A DNA stretch of 64,000 nt from Leifsonia tongyongensis (GTDB taxonomy: Bacteria > Actinomycetota > Actinomycetes > Actinomycetales > Microbacteriaceae): contig NZ_JAAGWY010000005.1 of the NCBI RefSeq assembly GCF_010686705.1, forward strand, positions 248,001 to 312,000. Direction: 5' to 3'. Shown piece after piece: positions 44,331-52,364 of the stretch; within the stretch, counting starts at the first letter, position 1; each line of letters begins with the position of its first letter. Under the pieces are notes generated by a model. That model saw only the letters and a program-made list of their open reading frames with translations. It was not told the DNA's origin and did no database searches. A program made the position numbers and the translations under genes.

Positions 44331-44348
44331 CATCCGTTTCTACGGATG
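44331..44348 (+). promoter_or_regulatory. Hairpin between rplJ and rplL
   Basis: CATCCGT-TTCT-ACGGATG is a perfect 7-bp stem beginning one base after the rplJ stop codon. It could stabilise the rplL message or tune the 1:4 or 1:6 L10:L12 ratio. No T-tract follows. Confidence 0.5.
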
Positions 44349-44390
44349 CCTGCACCGCGGTGAGTTACTAAGAAAACTAAGGAGAAAATC

Positions 44391-44777
44391 ATGGCAAAGC
44401 TGTCGACTGACGAACTGCTCGACGCGTTCAAGGAGCTCACGCTCATTGAGCTCAGCGAGTTCGTGAAGAAGTTTGAAGAGACCTTCGAGGTCACCGCCGC
44501 TGCCCCGGTTGCTGTCGCAGCCGCCGGCGCCGGCGCCGCAGCCCCCGTTGAAGAGGTCGAGGAGAAGGACTCCTTCGACGTCGTCCTCGAGGCTGCCGGT
44601 GACAAGAAGATCCAGGTCATCAAGGAGGTGCGCGCACTCACCAGCCTCGGCCTGGGTGAGGCGAAGGCACTCGTTGACGGCGCTCCGAGCAACGTGCTCG
44701 AGGGCGTCAACAAGGAGACCGCAGAGAAGGCTAAGGCTCAGCTCGAAGAAGCTGGCGCCACCGTCAACCTCAAGTAG
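44391..44777 (+). CDS. rplL: 50S ribosomal protein L7/L12
   Basis: A 128-residue stalk protein. The N-terminal dimerisation domain ([20 protein letters not shown]) is joined by an Ala/Pro/Gly-rich hinge (around residues 37-58) to the factor-binding C-terminal domain ([20 protein letters not shown], then [16 protein letters not shown]). It recruits EF-Tu and EF-G to the ribosome. AAGGAGAAAATC is a strong ribosome-binding site. Two hairpins follow the stop, consistent with transcription termination. Confidence 0.98.
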   Translation: MAKLSTDELLDAFKELTLIELSEFVKKFEETFEVTAAAPVAVAAAGAGAAAPVEEVEEKDSFDVVLEAAGDKKIQVIKEVRALTSLGLGEAKALVDGAPSNVLEGVNKETAEKAKAQLEEAGATVNLK

Positions 44778-44782
44778 TCTGC

Positions 44783-44798
44783 GCCCCGGCATCGGGGC
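44783..44798 (+). terminator. Terminator hairpin after rplL
   Basis: GCCCCG-GCAT-CGGGGC is a compact 6-bp GC stem followed by ACTTTCC, 5 bp after the rplL stop. It resembles an intrinsic terminator with a weak T-tract. Confidence 0.6.
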
Positions 44799-44880
44799 AC
44801 TTTCCACTGGCTGACAGGCGCTCGTCTCGAGCCGCCTGACGCTTGCAACGCGGATTCTCCTCACCGGGTATTCCGCGTTA

Positions 44881-44916
44881 CGAGGGCGTCGCCCCCGCAA
44901 CGGGGCGGCGCCTTCG
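44881..44916. terminator. Long GC hairpin downstream of rplL
   Basis: CGAGGGCGTCGCCCC (44881-44895) pairs with 44902-44916 at 13 of 15 positions around a 6-nt loop. An 8-bp stem (44847-44854 with 44872-44879) lies just before it. Together they probably end the rplJ-rplL transcript. Confidence 0.5.
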
Positions 44917-45029
44917 TGCGTTTAACGGACCTTTCGTCCGTGCGACGCGCGAGGTGGGCGGATGCTCGGCACCCACGCACGCACATCCCGCGTGCGCTTA
45001 CCCAGCATCAGCAACCGGAAAGTACCACG

Positions 45030-45179
45030 ATGAATACCACGACGAGGTGGCGATCCTTCGCGACCTATTGGCGGCAGGTCTTCCATGCCGCGCTGTCCCG
45101 GGGTCCCGGTGTCGCGCATGCCGCGCATCCGCCGGATCTGTACCGCAGCACGCCCCAGCATGGGCCGTTCCTGCGGTAG
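45030..45179 (+). CDS. Possible small protein, unrecognised
   Basis: A 49-codon open frame in an otherwise gene-free 525-bp stretch between rplL and the LAxTG protein gene. It begins MNTTTRWRSFATYWRQVFHA and is basic and His-rich near the end. GGAAAG lies about nine bases before the ATG, a weak ribosome-binding site. No domain is recognisable, and high-GC DNA produces such frames by chance, so coding status is doubtful. The rest of 44778-45302 holds only hairpins. Confidence 0.25.
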   Translation: MNTTTRWRSFATYWRQVFHAALSRGPGVAHAAHPPDLYRSTPQHGPFLR

Positions 45180-45220
45180 ACCCGACCCTTCGGCGCGCCC
45201 GCGATGGCGTAGCCGAACGC

Positions 45221-45260
45221 ACTCGTGCCCCCGACCGCTGTTGCGGGAGGGGGCACGAGT
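45221..45260. terminator. Strong 12-bp-stem terminator
   Basis: ACTCGTGCCCCC (45221-45232) and its exact complement (45249-45260) form a 12-bp stem, followed by GTTT on the plus strand. It lies 43 bp past the stop of the leftward LAxTG gene and could serve both directions. Confidence 0.75.
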
Positions 45261-45302
45261 GTTTGGGCCGCGTTCGACGTCTTTCGCGGACCTCCGATTC
45301 GG

Positions 45303-46130
45303 TCAGGCGCGACGCTGCCTGAACTGATACGCAAGTCGGGCGAGGAGTGCGATCAGGCCGGTGCTGATCAGTCCGACGCCTACCAGCTCGAGGCCTCCGG
45401 CGGCCTGGCCTGTGTTCGCCAGCGCCTTCGTCTGAACCTGCGCGGCATTGTTCCTTGTGCTCTCATCGAGAGTGGCCTCGGCGGCCGCAATGGCACCGGA
45501 ACCGGCCGAGCTTTCCGCCGCTGCATTGGTAGTGACGTTCTCCGAGCCTTCGACGGGCGCTGAACCGCTCGAATTTCCCGTTGCGTTCGCCGCCGCTTCC
45601 GAGCCTGCGCCGCTTGACGAGTTCATTGTCGCTGCCGCCTCGGGGCCGAAATCGAACTCGGGTGCAGGGGCGACGCCCGGGGTGACGAACCTCAGCATCG
45701 GTGTTCCGGCCATGCTCCCGTCGGAGCAGATGTAACTGACACCAACCGCGTAGTGAGTGCCGGGCTTGATGTCGAGGCCGATCGCCTCGGTGAACGGAAA
45801 GTCGCCCACGGGGAGCACGTAGGCGCCGAGCCCATCCAGGATGTAGTTGGTGTACTCGGGGTGATTGTCGGGAAGAGTCCACCGGAGTTTGAACCCTGTT
45901 TCGGTCAGATCGTAGACCTCGAAATTCTCGAGGGGTGCGGCACACTCCATCTCTTTGGCCTCTGAGCCCTCAGCGACGCTCACGCTCCTAGATGTGGCGA
46001 GAAGGCCGTCGACCGAGGTGTCGCTGTTCGGGTCGGCCTGTGCGGGCAGGGCGCCGGCGCTCGTCACCCCGCCGATGCCGAGCGCGATCAGGCCTGCGGT
46101 GAGCAGGACACGGCTAAAGAGTCTGGACAT
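45303..46130 (-). CDS. Secreted LAxTG cell-wall-anchored protein
   Basis: A 275-residue exported protein. The signal peptide (LFSRVLLTAGLIALGIGGVT, cleavage probably after AQA) is followed by a fibronectin-III-like domain (FEVYDLTETGFKLRWTLPDN) and a long Ser/Ala/Gly-rich stalk. The C-terminus has the sorting signal LANTG, a hydrophobic helix and RQRRA. LAxTG is the motif used by class E sortases of high-GC Gram-positives, so covalent wall anchoring is expected. No sortase gene is in the window. It follows the subtilase gene by 21 bp and is probably co-transcribed with it. Confidence 0.8.
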   Translation of the reverse strand: MSRLFSRVLLTAGLIALGIGGVTSAGALPAQADPNSDTSVDGLLATSRSVSVAEGSEAKEMECAAPLENFEVYDLTETGFKLRWTLPDNHPEYTNYILDGLGAYVLPVGDFPFTEAIGLDIKPGTHYAVGVSYICSDGSMAGTPMLRFVTPGVAPAPEFDFGPEAAATMNSSSGAGSEAAANATGNSSGSAPVEGSENVTTNAAAESSAGSGAIAAAEATLDESTRNNAAQVQTKALANTGQAAGGLELVGVGLISTGLIALLARLAYQFRQRRA

Positions 46131-46151
46131 TCGAACTGCCTTTCGTTGTGG

Positions 46152-48200
46152 CTATTTGGTGGAAGCTGCGAAGAACTCGACGCCCGCGACATAGGGGGTG
46201 GACATCCTGAAGGCGCTGGCGTCGATGACGCGACCGGTCGCGTCGAGCCGGAAGCCGACGGTGTTGCCGTCCGGAACCCGGTAACCGATCAGAGGCGCGC
46301 CGTCGATGAAGCAGTCGAGGACGAAGAGCTGGTCCTTCGAACTCCAGTAGGACTGCGCGGTGAGTTCCTGGCCGACCGAAGCGAACGGGCTGACAGGCGA
46401 TCCGGTGCCCCACCACGCCCAGGGACGACCCGTGCCGGGGTGTCGCAGCACGAGGTCGGGCCGTCCGTCGCTGTTCAGGTCTGCGATTCCGACAAGGCGC
46501 ATGCCCGCCGTGTCCTTCGCGCTCATCAGGGTGCTGGCCTCGCCGAGCGTCGTGCCTCGCTCGGCCTTCGCCCGGATGATGATCGATCCATCTGTCGTCT
46601 GGGCCAGGATCGCAGCAATGGTGCCGGGGATATCGCGCGCATACGCGAGGGCGACCACATCGGTCGCCGCGCCTTCGGCGATCACGATCGGGCCACCAAG
46701 CTTGTTGGTCCGCGGGTCATATTGGCTGTAGAAGATGTCCCGTCCTCGAATGCCGATCAGGCCGTTGGAGCCCATCGTGCCGAAGTCGTGCACGGCGACC
46801 GTTCGGCCACGGTCTCGCCATTCGGATGAGATGAACTGCCCGCCAGTGAGATCGATCATGCCGCTCTTCGACGGATACATCACGACGGTGTTCTTGTCGG
46901 CGGCCAGGATCAGCCAATCGGCGCGCGCATCGCCGTTCCAGTCGTGAGCCGGGCGCGTTCCGCGCTCGTTGAGCGCATCGCCCAAACGGATTCGCGGCGC
47001 GACGGCGGCGGCGTTTCCCGAGCGAGTATCGGCCACCGCTACACCGGTACGGCGAAGCCGCCCCAGCAGTTGATCGACGGATGCGTCGGGATAACGAGAC
47101 CGGAGGACGGCGAACGCTCCCGCGACCTGTGGCGCTGCGAATGACGTTCCCGACAGCGGTCCCGTCGTCGGGATACCGCTCGAGGTCATCCAACCACCCC
47201 AGATGGCATCAGGGTTGTCGAGCCCACCGCCCGATCCGACGGGAGCGAGAAGATCGACCCGGGCCGATGCATTCGAGTAGTCGGTGAGCGTGTTCTTGTC
47301 CGTCACCCCGCTCGCGCCTACCGCGATGACCTCGTCTGCACACGCCCACGACCCGATCGCGTTCCGGGCGCCGAGGTTGCCGGCGGCGACGACCACCGCG
47401 ATGCCTGCCGCGCGTAGTCCCGCGGCTGACTCGGCAAAGCCCATGCCCTGCGCAGTCGGACACTCCGTGCCGTCCTGAACCAGTGTGTTCGCCGCCGAGA
47501 TGTTGACGGCTGCAACGTGGTGCTTCTTCGCCAGCACGTTCAGCGTGTAGTCCAGTGCAGCGACAACCCCCTCATAGGCCCAGCCGACGCGGTTCCCCAC
47601 TTTCAACAGGGCCAGCTGCGCTTTCTGCGCCACACCGGCGGCCGTGACAGCGACCTGGCCGTTGCTCACTGTGCGCGGCGTCCCGGCTGCGATCGATGCG
47701 GTCATCGTGCCGTGGGTCTCATGGCAGCTCTGACCGGGACCGGCGACGCACTCCCTGCTGTACTGCGACGTGCCCGGACCGATGGTGCGCACGTAGGGAA
47801 CGTCGGCTGTCGACTGTGCCGACGGCCCGCAGAGGTGTCGATCCCGGGGGTCGATTCCCGGTTGCTCACGCGCGCCGAAGCACGCTTCTTCGACAACCCG
47901 GCCGGCAAGCATCGGGTGAGACGTATCGAACGCTCCATCGATGACGACGATCATCTGCCCCGCCCCGGAGTATGGCTTTCCGTCGTTGCCGGGAAATGTC
48001 CCGTCCCCGCCACCGCCGAGGTTCGTGTTCACAGAGGCAACAGCCGCCCAGGTCGCCGCGGTTGCGGTGGTAGCACCGCTCAGCACCTGGAACGCGGTCA
48101 CCAGGACAGCGGCCGTTAGGCCGAGCCGCCGTCGACGCGAATGACCGCGAGCAGACGGTTCAGCGTTTGATCGGGCGGCGCGGCTGTGCATGTAGGACAT
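46152..48200 (-). CDS. Secreted subtilisin-family serine protease with FG-GAP-like repeats
   Basis: A 682-residue S8 protease. A Sec signal (RRRRLGLTAAVLVTAFQVLS) precedes the catalytic domain with Asp88 in VVIDGAFD, His163 in ETHGTMTASI, the oxyanion-hole Asn275 in AAGN and Ser353 in SGTSFAAPQVAGAF. The C-terminal 270 residues contain VCBS/FG-GAP-like units (DWNGDARADWLIL, DLNSDGRPDLVLRHP) that form calcium-binding beta-propeller blades. There is no membrane anchor. The gene is first of a two-gene unit with the LAxTG protein. Its prosegment is short or absent, which is unusual for a subtilisin. Confidence 0.9.
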   Translation of the reverse strand: MSYMHSRAARSNAEPSARGHSRRRRLGLTAAVLVTAFQVLSGATTATAATWAAVASVNTNLGGGGDGTFPGNDGKPYSGAGQMIVVIDGAFDTSHPMLAGRVVEEACFGAREQPGIDPRDRHLCGPSAQSTADVPYVRTIGPGTSQYSRECVAGPGQSCHETHGTMTASIAAGTPRTVSNGQVAVTAAGVAQKAQLALLKVGNRVGWAYEGVVAALDYTLNVLAKKHHVAAVNISAANTLVQDGTECPTAQGMGFAESAAGLRAAGIAVVVAAGNLGARNAIGSWACADEVIAVGASGVTDKNTLTDYSNASARVDLLAPVGSGGGLDNPDAIWGGWMTSSGIPTTGPLSGTSFAAPQVAGAFAVLRSRYPDASVDQLLGRLRRTGVAVADTRSGNAAAVAPRIRLGDALNERGTRPAHDWNGDARADWLILAADKNTVVMYPSKSGMIDLTGGQFISSEWRDRGRTVAVHDFGTMGSNGLIGIRGRDIFYSQYDPRTNKLGGPIVIAEGAATDVVALAYARDIPGTIAAILAQTTDGSIIIRAKAERGTTLGEASTLMSAKDTAGMRLVGIADLNSDGRPDLVLRHPGTGRPWAWWGTGSPVSPFASVGQELTAQSYWSSKDQLFVLDCFIDGAPLIGYRVPDGNTVGFRLDATGRVIDASAFRMSTPYVAGVEFFAASTK

Positions 48201-48296
48201 TCAAGCACAAGGTACATACACATCAAAACGCTTGTAATTAATTTGCGGGCATAACAGTGGGCGCGAACGTGTTACATAGCCTGGCTCTTGAATTAG

Positions 48297-48309
48297 ATAG
48301 TCAAGCTAT
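48297..48309. promoter_or_regulatory. MarR-type operator
   Basis: ATAG-TCAAG-CTAT is a 13-bp palindrome just upstream of the MarR gene, next to a TATATA -10 candidate. Overlapping CTTGA (48287), TCAAG (48301) and CTTGG (48315) words spaced 14 bp apart suggest two dimers binding side by side. Confidence 0.6.
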
Positions 48310-48328
48310 ATATACTTGGAGACGACAC

Positions 48329-48844
48329 ATGAACACAGCACTCACATCCCCGGTAACACAGGAGGGGGCACCCGCCATGGCCACCGACACAGAACTCCAG
48401 AGGATCCTGGGCGACCTCGTCGTCACCAGCCACCGCCTCGCCCGCCTCGCGGCCCGCGTCACCGGCAACACGGAATCGCCGGCAACCTGGCGCACGCTCA
48501 GCGTGCTCACGACCAGCGGCCCCCTGCGCCTCGGCGAACTCGCCTCGCACAGCCGGGTCTCCCAACCGACGATGACCAAGATCGTCCGCAACCTGGTCGA
48601 GACCGAATGGATCAAGCGCATCGCCGACACCGACGACGCGCGAGCCTGGCAGATCGCCATCACCCCGAAAGGCGCCGAGGCGCTCGAGAGCTGGCGCAAC
48701 CAGCTCGCCAACGCCCTCCTGCCGATGTTCGCCGACCTCTCAGACGATGAGGTCGATTCACTGCGGCGCGCCGTCGAGATCATCGGCTCACGCGTCGAAC
48801 TGACGGATGCCGCATCCGCCGCACTCCGAGGGAGCAGCACGTAA
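48329..48844 (+). CDS. MarR-family transcriptional regulator
   Basis: A 171-residue MarR repressor with a central winged helix (LRLGELASHSRVSQPTMTKI, then the wing around RIADTDDARAWQIAITPKG). It is immediately upstream of an MFS exporter gene (4 bp gap), the usual arrangement for multidrug-efflux control, and a palindromic operator lies just ahead. ATG at 48329 has GGAGA seven bases upstream; a second in-frame ATG at 48377 has AGGAGGGGG but longer spacing and would remove 16 residues not needed for the fold. The ligand is unknown. Confidence 0.9.
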   Translation: MNTALTSPVTQEGAPAMATDTELQRILGDLVVTSHRLARLAARVTGNTESPATWRTLSVLTTSGPLRLGELASHSRVSQPTMTKIVRNLVETEWIKRIADTDDARAWQIAITPKGAEALESWRNQLANALLPMFADLSDDEVDSLRRAVEIIGSRVELTDAASAALRGSST

Positions 48845-48848
48845 CCGC

Positions 48849-50087
48849 ATGGCACACGACAAACCCGCAAGCATCCTTTCGCAGCCCACCGCCGTGTGGG
48901 CGGTGGCATTCGCCTCCGTGATCGCATTCATGGGAATCGGTCTCGTCGACCCGATCCTCCCCGCCATCGCCGAGAGTCTCAGAGCCACACCCACCCAGAC
49001 GGAGATGCTGTTCACGAGCTACCTCCTCATCACCGGCGTAGCGATGTTCTTCACCAGCTGGCTCTCCAGCCGGATCGGCGCGAAGCGGACGCTCCTGATC
49101 GGGCTCGCCCTGATCGTCGTCTTCGCGCTCGCGGCCGGCCTCTCCCAGAACGTGGAATCGATCATCGGGTTCCGCGCGGGCTGGGGTCTCGGCAACGCCC
49201 TGTTCATCTCCACCGCTCTCGCCACGATCGTGGGCGCGGCGTCCGGGGGAACCTCCTCGGCGATCATCCTGTACGAGGCGGCCCTCGGGCTGGGCATCGC
49301 GATCGGCCCGCTGCTCGGCGGCCTTCTCGGCAGCTGGAGCTGGCGGGGTCCGTTCTTCGGCACCGCGACACTCATGGCGATCGGTTTCATCGCGATAGCC
49401 ACACTGCTGCGCAAGGATCCCGAGAAGCTCACGCCCACACCCCTGTCCGCGCCGTTCCGGGCCCTCGCGAACCCGTCTCTGGGTTTCCTGGCGGCCGCCG
49501 CCCTGTTCTACAACATCGGCTTCTTCGTGCTGCTCGCCTACACGCCCTTCGCGCTCGTGCCCCTCGGGGTCTCGAGCGCTATCAGCCTGGGCTTCATCTT
49601 CTTCGGCTGGGGGGTGTCGCTGGCGGTCACGTCCGTCTGGGTCGCGCCATTGCTCACCCGCTGGCTGCCGCGCACCCGGGTTCTCTGGATCGTGATGCCG
49701 CTTCTCGCCGTCGACCTCGCGGCGGCCGGCCTCGTCATCGGGTCGGTGTTCGGGCTGATCGTCTGCGTCATCGTGGGCGGCCTGCTGCTGGGCATCCTGA
49801 ACACCGTGCTCACCGAGTGCGTGATGGAGGCGACCGACCTGCCGCGCGCCGTCGCATCCAGCGCATACTCCGGTGTGCGGTTCCTCGGTGGGGCGATCGC
49901 GCCGCCCGCCGCGACGCTGCTGGCCGCGATGTTCACCGCAGCGACGCCGTTCTACGCCGCCGCGATCTCGGTGCTCGTGGCGACCGCGCTCATCATGATC
50001 GGCCACCGCCACCTCAAGCGCGTGGACGGAGTCGAGGGGTCGCTCCTCGAAGAGGCCGAGGCCCTCACCCTCGCCGACGCCTCCTGA
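48849..50087 (+). CDS. MFS drug/small-molecule exporter
   Basis: A 412-residue, 12-helix major facilitator of the drug:H+ antiporter type (DHA1). Loop 2-3 shows SSRIGAKRTLLIGLAL, close to the consensus G-x-x-x-D-R-x-G-R-K/R-x; helix 5 has the antiporter motif C-like GPLLGGLLGSWSWRGPFF. Close relatives are annotated as MFS transporters of the ACDE/ydh type. The ATG is four bases after the MarR stop, with no strong separate ribosome-binding site, so it should be translated by coupling. Substrates cannot be named. Confidence 0.9.
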   Translation: MAHDKPASILSQPTAVWAVAFASVIAFMGIGLVDPILPAIAESLRATPTQTEMLFTSYLLITGVAMFFTSWLSSRIGAKRTLLIGLALIVVFALAAGLSQNVESIIGFRAGWGLGNALFISTALATIVGAASGGTSSAIILYEAALGLGIAIGPLLGGLLGSWSWRGPFFGTATLMAIGFIAIATLLRKDPEKLTPTPLSAPFRALANPSLGFLAAAALFYNIGFFVLLAYTPFALVPLGVSSAISLGFIFFGWGVSLAVTSVWVAPLLTRWLPRTRVLWIVMPLLAVDLAAAGLVIGSVFGLIVCVIVGGLLLGILNTVLTECVMEATDLPRAVASSAYSGVRFLGGAIAPPAATLLAAMFTAATPFYAAAISVLVATALIMIGHRHLKRVDGVEGSLLEEAEALTLADAS

Positions 50088-50108
50088 GCCGCCTCGCGCC
50101 CGACTCTT

Positions 50109-50175
50109 GACGCCGAGCACAGAGTTCTTCCCGTTTCAACGCACTCATAACGGGAACAACCCTGTGCTCGGCGTC
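50109..50175. repeat. Intergenic palindrome family B, copy 2
   Basis: GACGCCGAGCACAG (50109-50122) has an exact complement at 50162-50175. The interior contains a second stem (GTTCTTCCCGTT with AACGGGAACAAC), giving a two-stage hairpin. The shared words CGAGCACAG, TTCCCG, ATAACG and CCCTGTGCTCG match the copy at 16853-16912. It lies between convergent genes. Confidence 0.75.
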
Positions 50176-51196
50176 AGTCGCGGCGCGGGGGAGCGGTGCT
50201 GGCGCGCTCGATGAGGGTGACCGGCATCTTGAGGGAGCGGGCACGCGGCTCGCCGCCGTTCAATTCGTCGAGCAGGATGCGCGCGGCGACCGCTCCCTGT
50301 TCGAACGGATCCTGCGCCATCGTGGTCAGGCCGAACGACTCCGCAAAGTCGTGGTTGTCGATGCCGATCACCGACAGGTCGTCCGGGACGCGCAGCCCGT
50401 GGTCGTAGGCGGCGAGGATCGCCCCCATCGCCATCTCGTCCGAGCCGGCGAACACCGCAGTGGGGCGCGGGCCGGGCCGGTCGAGCAGCGTGTTCATCGC
50501 CGCGCGGCTGAGCGGGAGGGAGAAGCCGCCCGGGATGATCCACTCGCGGCGCACCGGGATGCCGGCATCCCGGAGCGCATCCTGGAACCCGTGCATCCGC
50601 CCGATCGGAACCTGGCGGTTGAGACCCTCCTCGTCCTCGCCGCCGAGGTGTGCGATGTCACGGTGCCCGAGGGCGATCAGGTGCTCCGTCGCCCTCCGTG
50701 CCGTGCCGCGCTCGTCGATGCCTACACTGCGCAAGCCGCGGACGGGACCCCCGACGACGATCGTCGGATGCCCGGTGGATGCGAGCTGGTGGCGCTCGTC
50801 CGCCGTGAAATCCAGGCACATCGCGAGGAGTGCATCCGTGCGCTTCCGCAGGATCGTGCGGTGGAAGACGCGCTCGCGATCCCCGCGATGACCGCCCAGG
50901 TTGAACAGGATCATGTCGTAGCTCGCCGAGCGGAGCTCAGCGTCGACGCCTTCGAGCACAGAGGTGTAGAACCAGCGGCTCACCGACGGGACCACGACGC
51001 CCATCGCGAGGGTGCGGCCGCTCGCGAGACCCGACGCGCTCGAGGACGCGACGTAACCGAGCTCATCCGCCGCCCGGCGCACCCGCGCGCGGGTCTTGTC
51101 GGAGACGTTCGGAAGCCCGCGGAGGGCGCGCGACACCGTCGCAGTCGAAACGCCCGTCGCTCGCGCAACCTCGTCGATGCCAGCCACGTGACTCAC
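50174..51196 (-). CDS. LacI-family regulator of the alpha-glucoside operon
   Basis: A 340-residue LacI repressor. The helix-turn-helix (IDEVARATGVSTATVSRALR) is at the N-terminus, followed by the hinge region VRRAADELGYVASSSASGLA and the sugar-binding core (LAMGVVVPSVSRWFYTSVLE, VIGIDNHDFAESFGLTT). It is the last gene of the solute-binding protein/permease operon and probably represses it and the divergent GH13 gene through the large inverted repeat at 54848-54884. Start GTG at 51196 follows the family boundary; GTG at 51187 is also possible. The inducer is likely maltose or another alpha-glucoside. Confidence 0.92.
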   Translation of the reverse strand: MSHVAGIDEVARATGVSTATVSRALRGLPNVSDKTRARVRRAADELGYVASSSASGLASGRTLAMGVVVPSVSRWFYTSVLEGVDAELRSASYDMILFNLGGHRGDRERVFHRTILRKRTDALLAMCLDFTADERHQLASTGHPTIVVGGPVRGLRSVGIDERGTARRATEHLIALGHRDIAHLGGEDEEGLNRQVPIGRMHGFQDALRDAGIPVRREWIIPGGFSLPLSRAAMNTLLDRPGPRPTAVFAGSDEMAMGAILAAYDHGLRVPDDLSVIGIDNHDFAESFGLTTMAQDPFEQGAVAARILLDELNGGEPRARSLKMPVTLIERASTAPPRRD

Positions 51197-51206
51197 CGAT
51201 CCGTCG

Positions 51207-51440
51207 TCAGGAACCCTTGTGAAGCCGGTCCCCGGACTCCTGCTGGGCGGCGCGCAAACGGATGCGCGCGCGCCATAGCAGGCCGAGGATGATGACGAGA
51301 GCGAGCAGCGTCAACGCCCAGCCGAGGGCATCGGCGCCCGTGAGTTCGCTCACGATCGTAACGACGAGCATCACGAAGGCGAAGAAGCCCACGAAGCCGA
51401 TTCCCACGTCCACGTAGTAGGCGGGATCACTCCTGCGCAT
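51207..51440 (-). CDS. Small two-helix membrane protein in sugar ABC operon
   Basis: A 77-residue protein with two predicted transmembrane helices (YYVDVGIGFVGFFAFVMLVV and ADALGWALTLLALVIILGLL) and a positively charged C-terminus (RARIRLRAAQQ). It starts three bases before the end of the malG-like permease gene region (51440 vs 51444) and ends 10 bp before the LacI gene, so it is a full member of the operon. No family is recognised. It may be an accessory subunit or assembly factor of the importer; such small genes recur in actinobacterial sugar operons. Confidence 0.75.
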   Translation of the reverse strand: MRRSDPAYYVDVGIGFVGFFAFVMLVVTIVSELTGADALGWALTLLALVIILGLLWRARIRLRAAQQESGDRLHKGS

Positions 51441-51443
51441 CGG

Positions 51444-52364
51444 TCAGCCCTTCACGCCCCCGGCGGTCAGGCCGGCAACGATGCGACGCTGGAAGATCAG
51501 CACCAGGATGATGATCGGGATCGTCACAATGGTCCCCGCCGCCATCACCGCTGTGTACGGCTCCTGGTGCGGCTGGCTGCCGGTGAAGCTCGCGATCGCG
51601 ACCGTCACCGGTTGCGTCGCGTCACTGGACAGCTGGCTGGAGATCAGGAACTCGTTCCAGGAGGAGATGAACGCGAGGATGGCCGTGGTGAACACGGCCG
51701 GGGCGGCGAGCGGAAGGATGATCTTGCGGAACGCCTGGGCCTGGGTGCACCCGTCGATCCTGGCCGACTCCTCCAGATCCCACGGCATCTCGCGGAAGAA
51801 CGAGGTGAGCGTGAAGACCGTCAGGGGGAGGACGAACGAGATCTCCGGGATGATCAGGGCCTGGTATGTACCGATCCAACCGATGTTCGTGAACAGCTGG
51901 AACAGCGGCGTGATCAGCGCGACGCCGGGGAACATCGAGGCGCCCAGGATGATGCCGAGCACGATGCCCTTGCCGAGGAAGTCGAGCCGGGCGAGCGCGT
52001 ACGAAGCGAAGATGCCGACCAGAAGCCCGACGATCGTCACGCAGATACCGATGAAGAGGCTGTTCAGGATCGCCTGGACGAGGTGGTTGCCGCCGCTCGT
52101 GGAGAGCGCATAGGCGTAGTTGTCCAGGGTCCAGTGCGTCGGGACAGGCGTCGTCTCGAACGTGTAGCCGACGTCGCGGAACGACGTGACCACCATCCAG
52201 TAGAACGGGATGACGCACCAGAGAACCACGACGAGCGCGCTGACGCCCGTGCGGATGCCCTGGTTGCGGCGCCGGCGGTGGAACTTCTTCTTCGCTTCGA
52301 CGTCGAGCGTGTGCGAGGGGCCTTTGCCCGCGGTGGCCGTTGAGGGGCCGGCGACGGTGGTCAT
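51444..52364 (-). CDS. Carbohydrate ABC transporter permease, MalG type
   Basis: A 306-residue inner-membrane subunit with six hydrophobic helices and the ATPase-contact EAA loop visible as EESARIDGCTQAQAFRKIIL (consensus EAA-x3-G-x9-I-x-L-P). The C-terminus (IFQRRIVAGLTAGGVKG) is diagnostic for the MalG/CUT1 family. It works with the MalF-type permease and the solute-binding lipoprotein upstream; the ATPase (MsiK type) is not encoded here and is normally shared from elsewhere in Actinobacteria. Its start overlaps the upstream permease stop by 4 bp. Confidence 0.93.
   Translation of the reverse strand: MTTVAGPSTATAGKGPSHTLDVEAKKKFHRRRRNQGIRTGVSALVVVLWCVIPFYWMVVTSFRDVGYTFETTPVPTHWTLDNYAYALSTSGGNHLVQAILNSLFIGICVTIVGLLVGIFASYALARLDFLGKGIVLGIILGASMFPGVALITPLFQLFTNIGWIGTYQALIIPEISFVLPLTVFTLTSFFREMPWDLEESARIDGCTQAQAFRKIILPLAAPAVFTTAILAFISSWNEFLISSQLSSDATQPVTVAIASFTGSQPHQEPYTAVMAAGTIVTIPIIILVLIFQRRIVAGLTAGGVKG

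Noticed and set aside
48780-50120. 446-codon frame antisense to the MFS exporter
   Set aside because: Composed of charged low-complexity sequence and fully explained by the third-codon GC pattern of the exporter gene.
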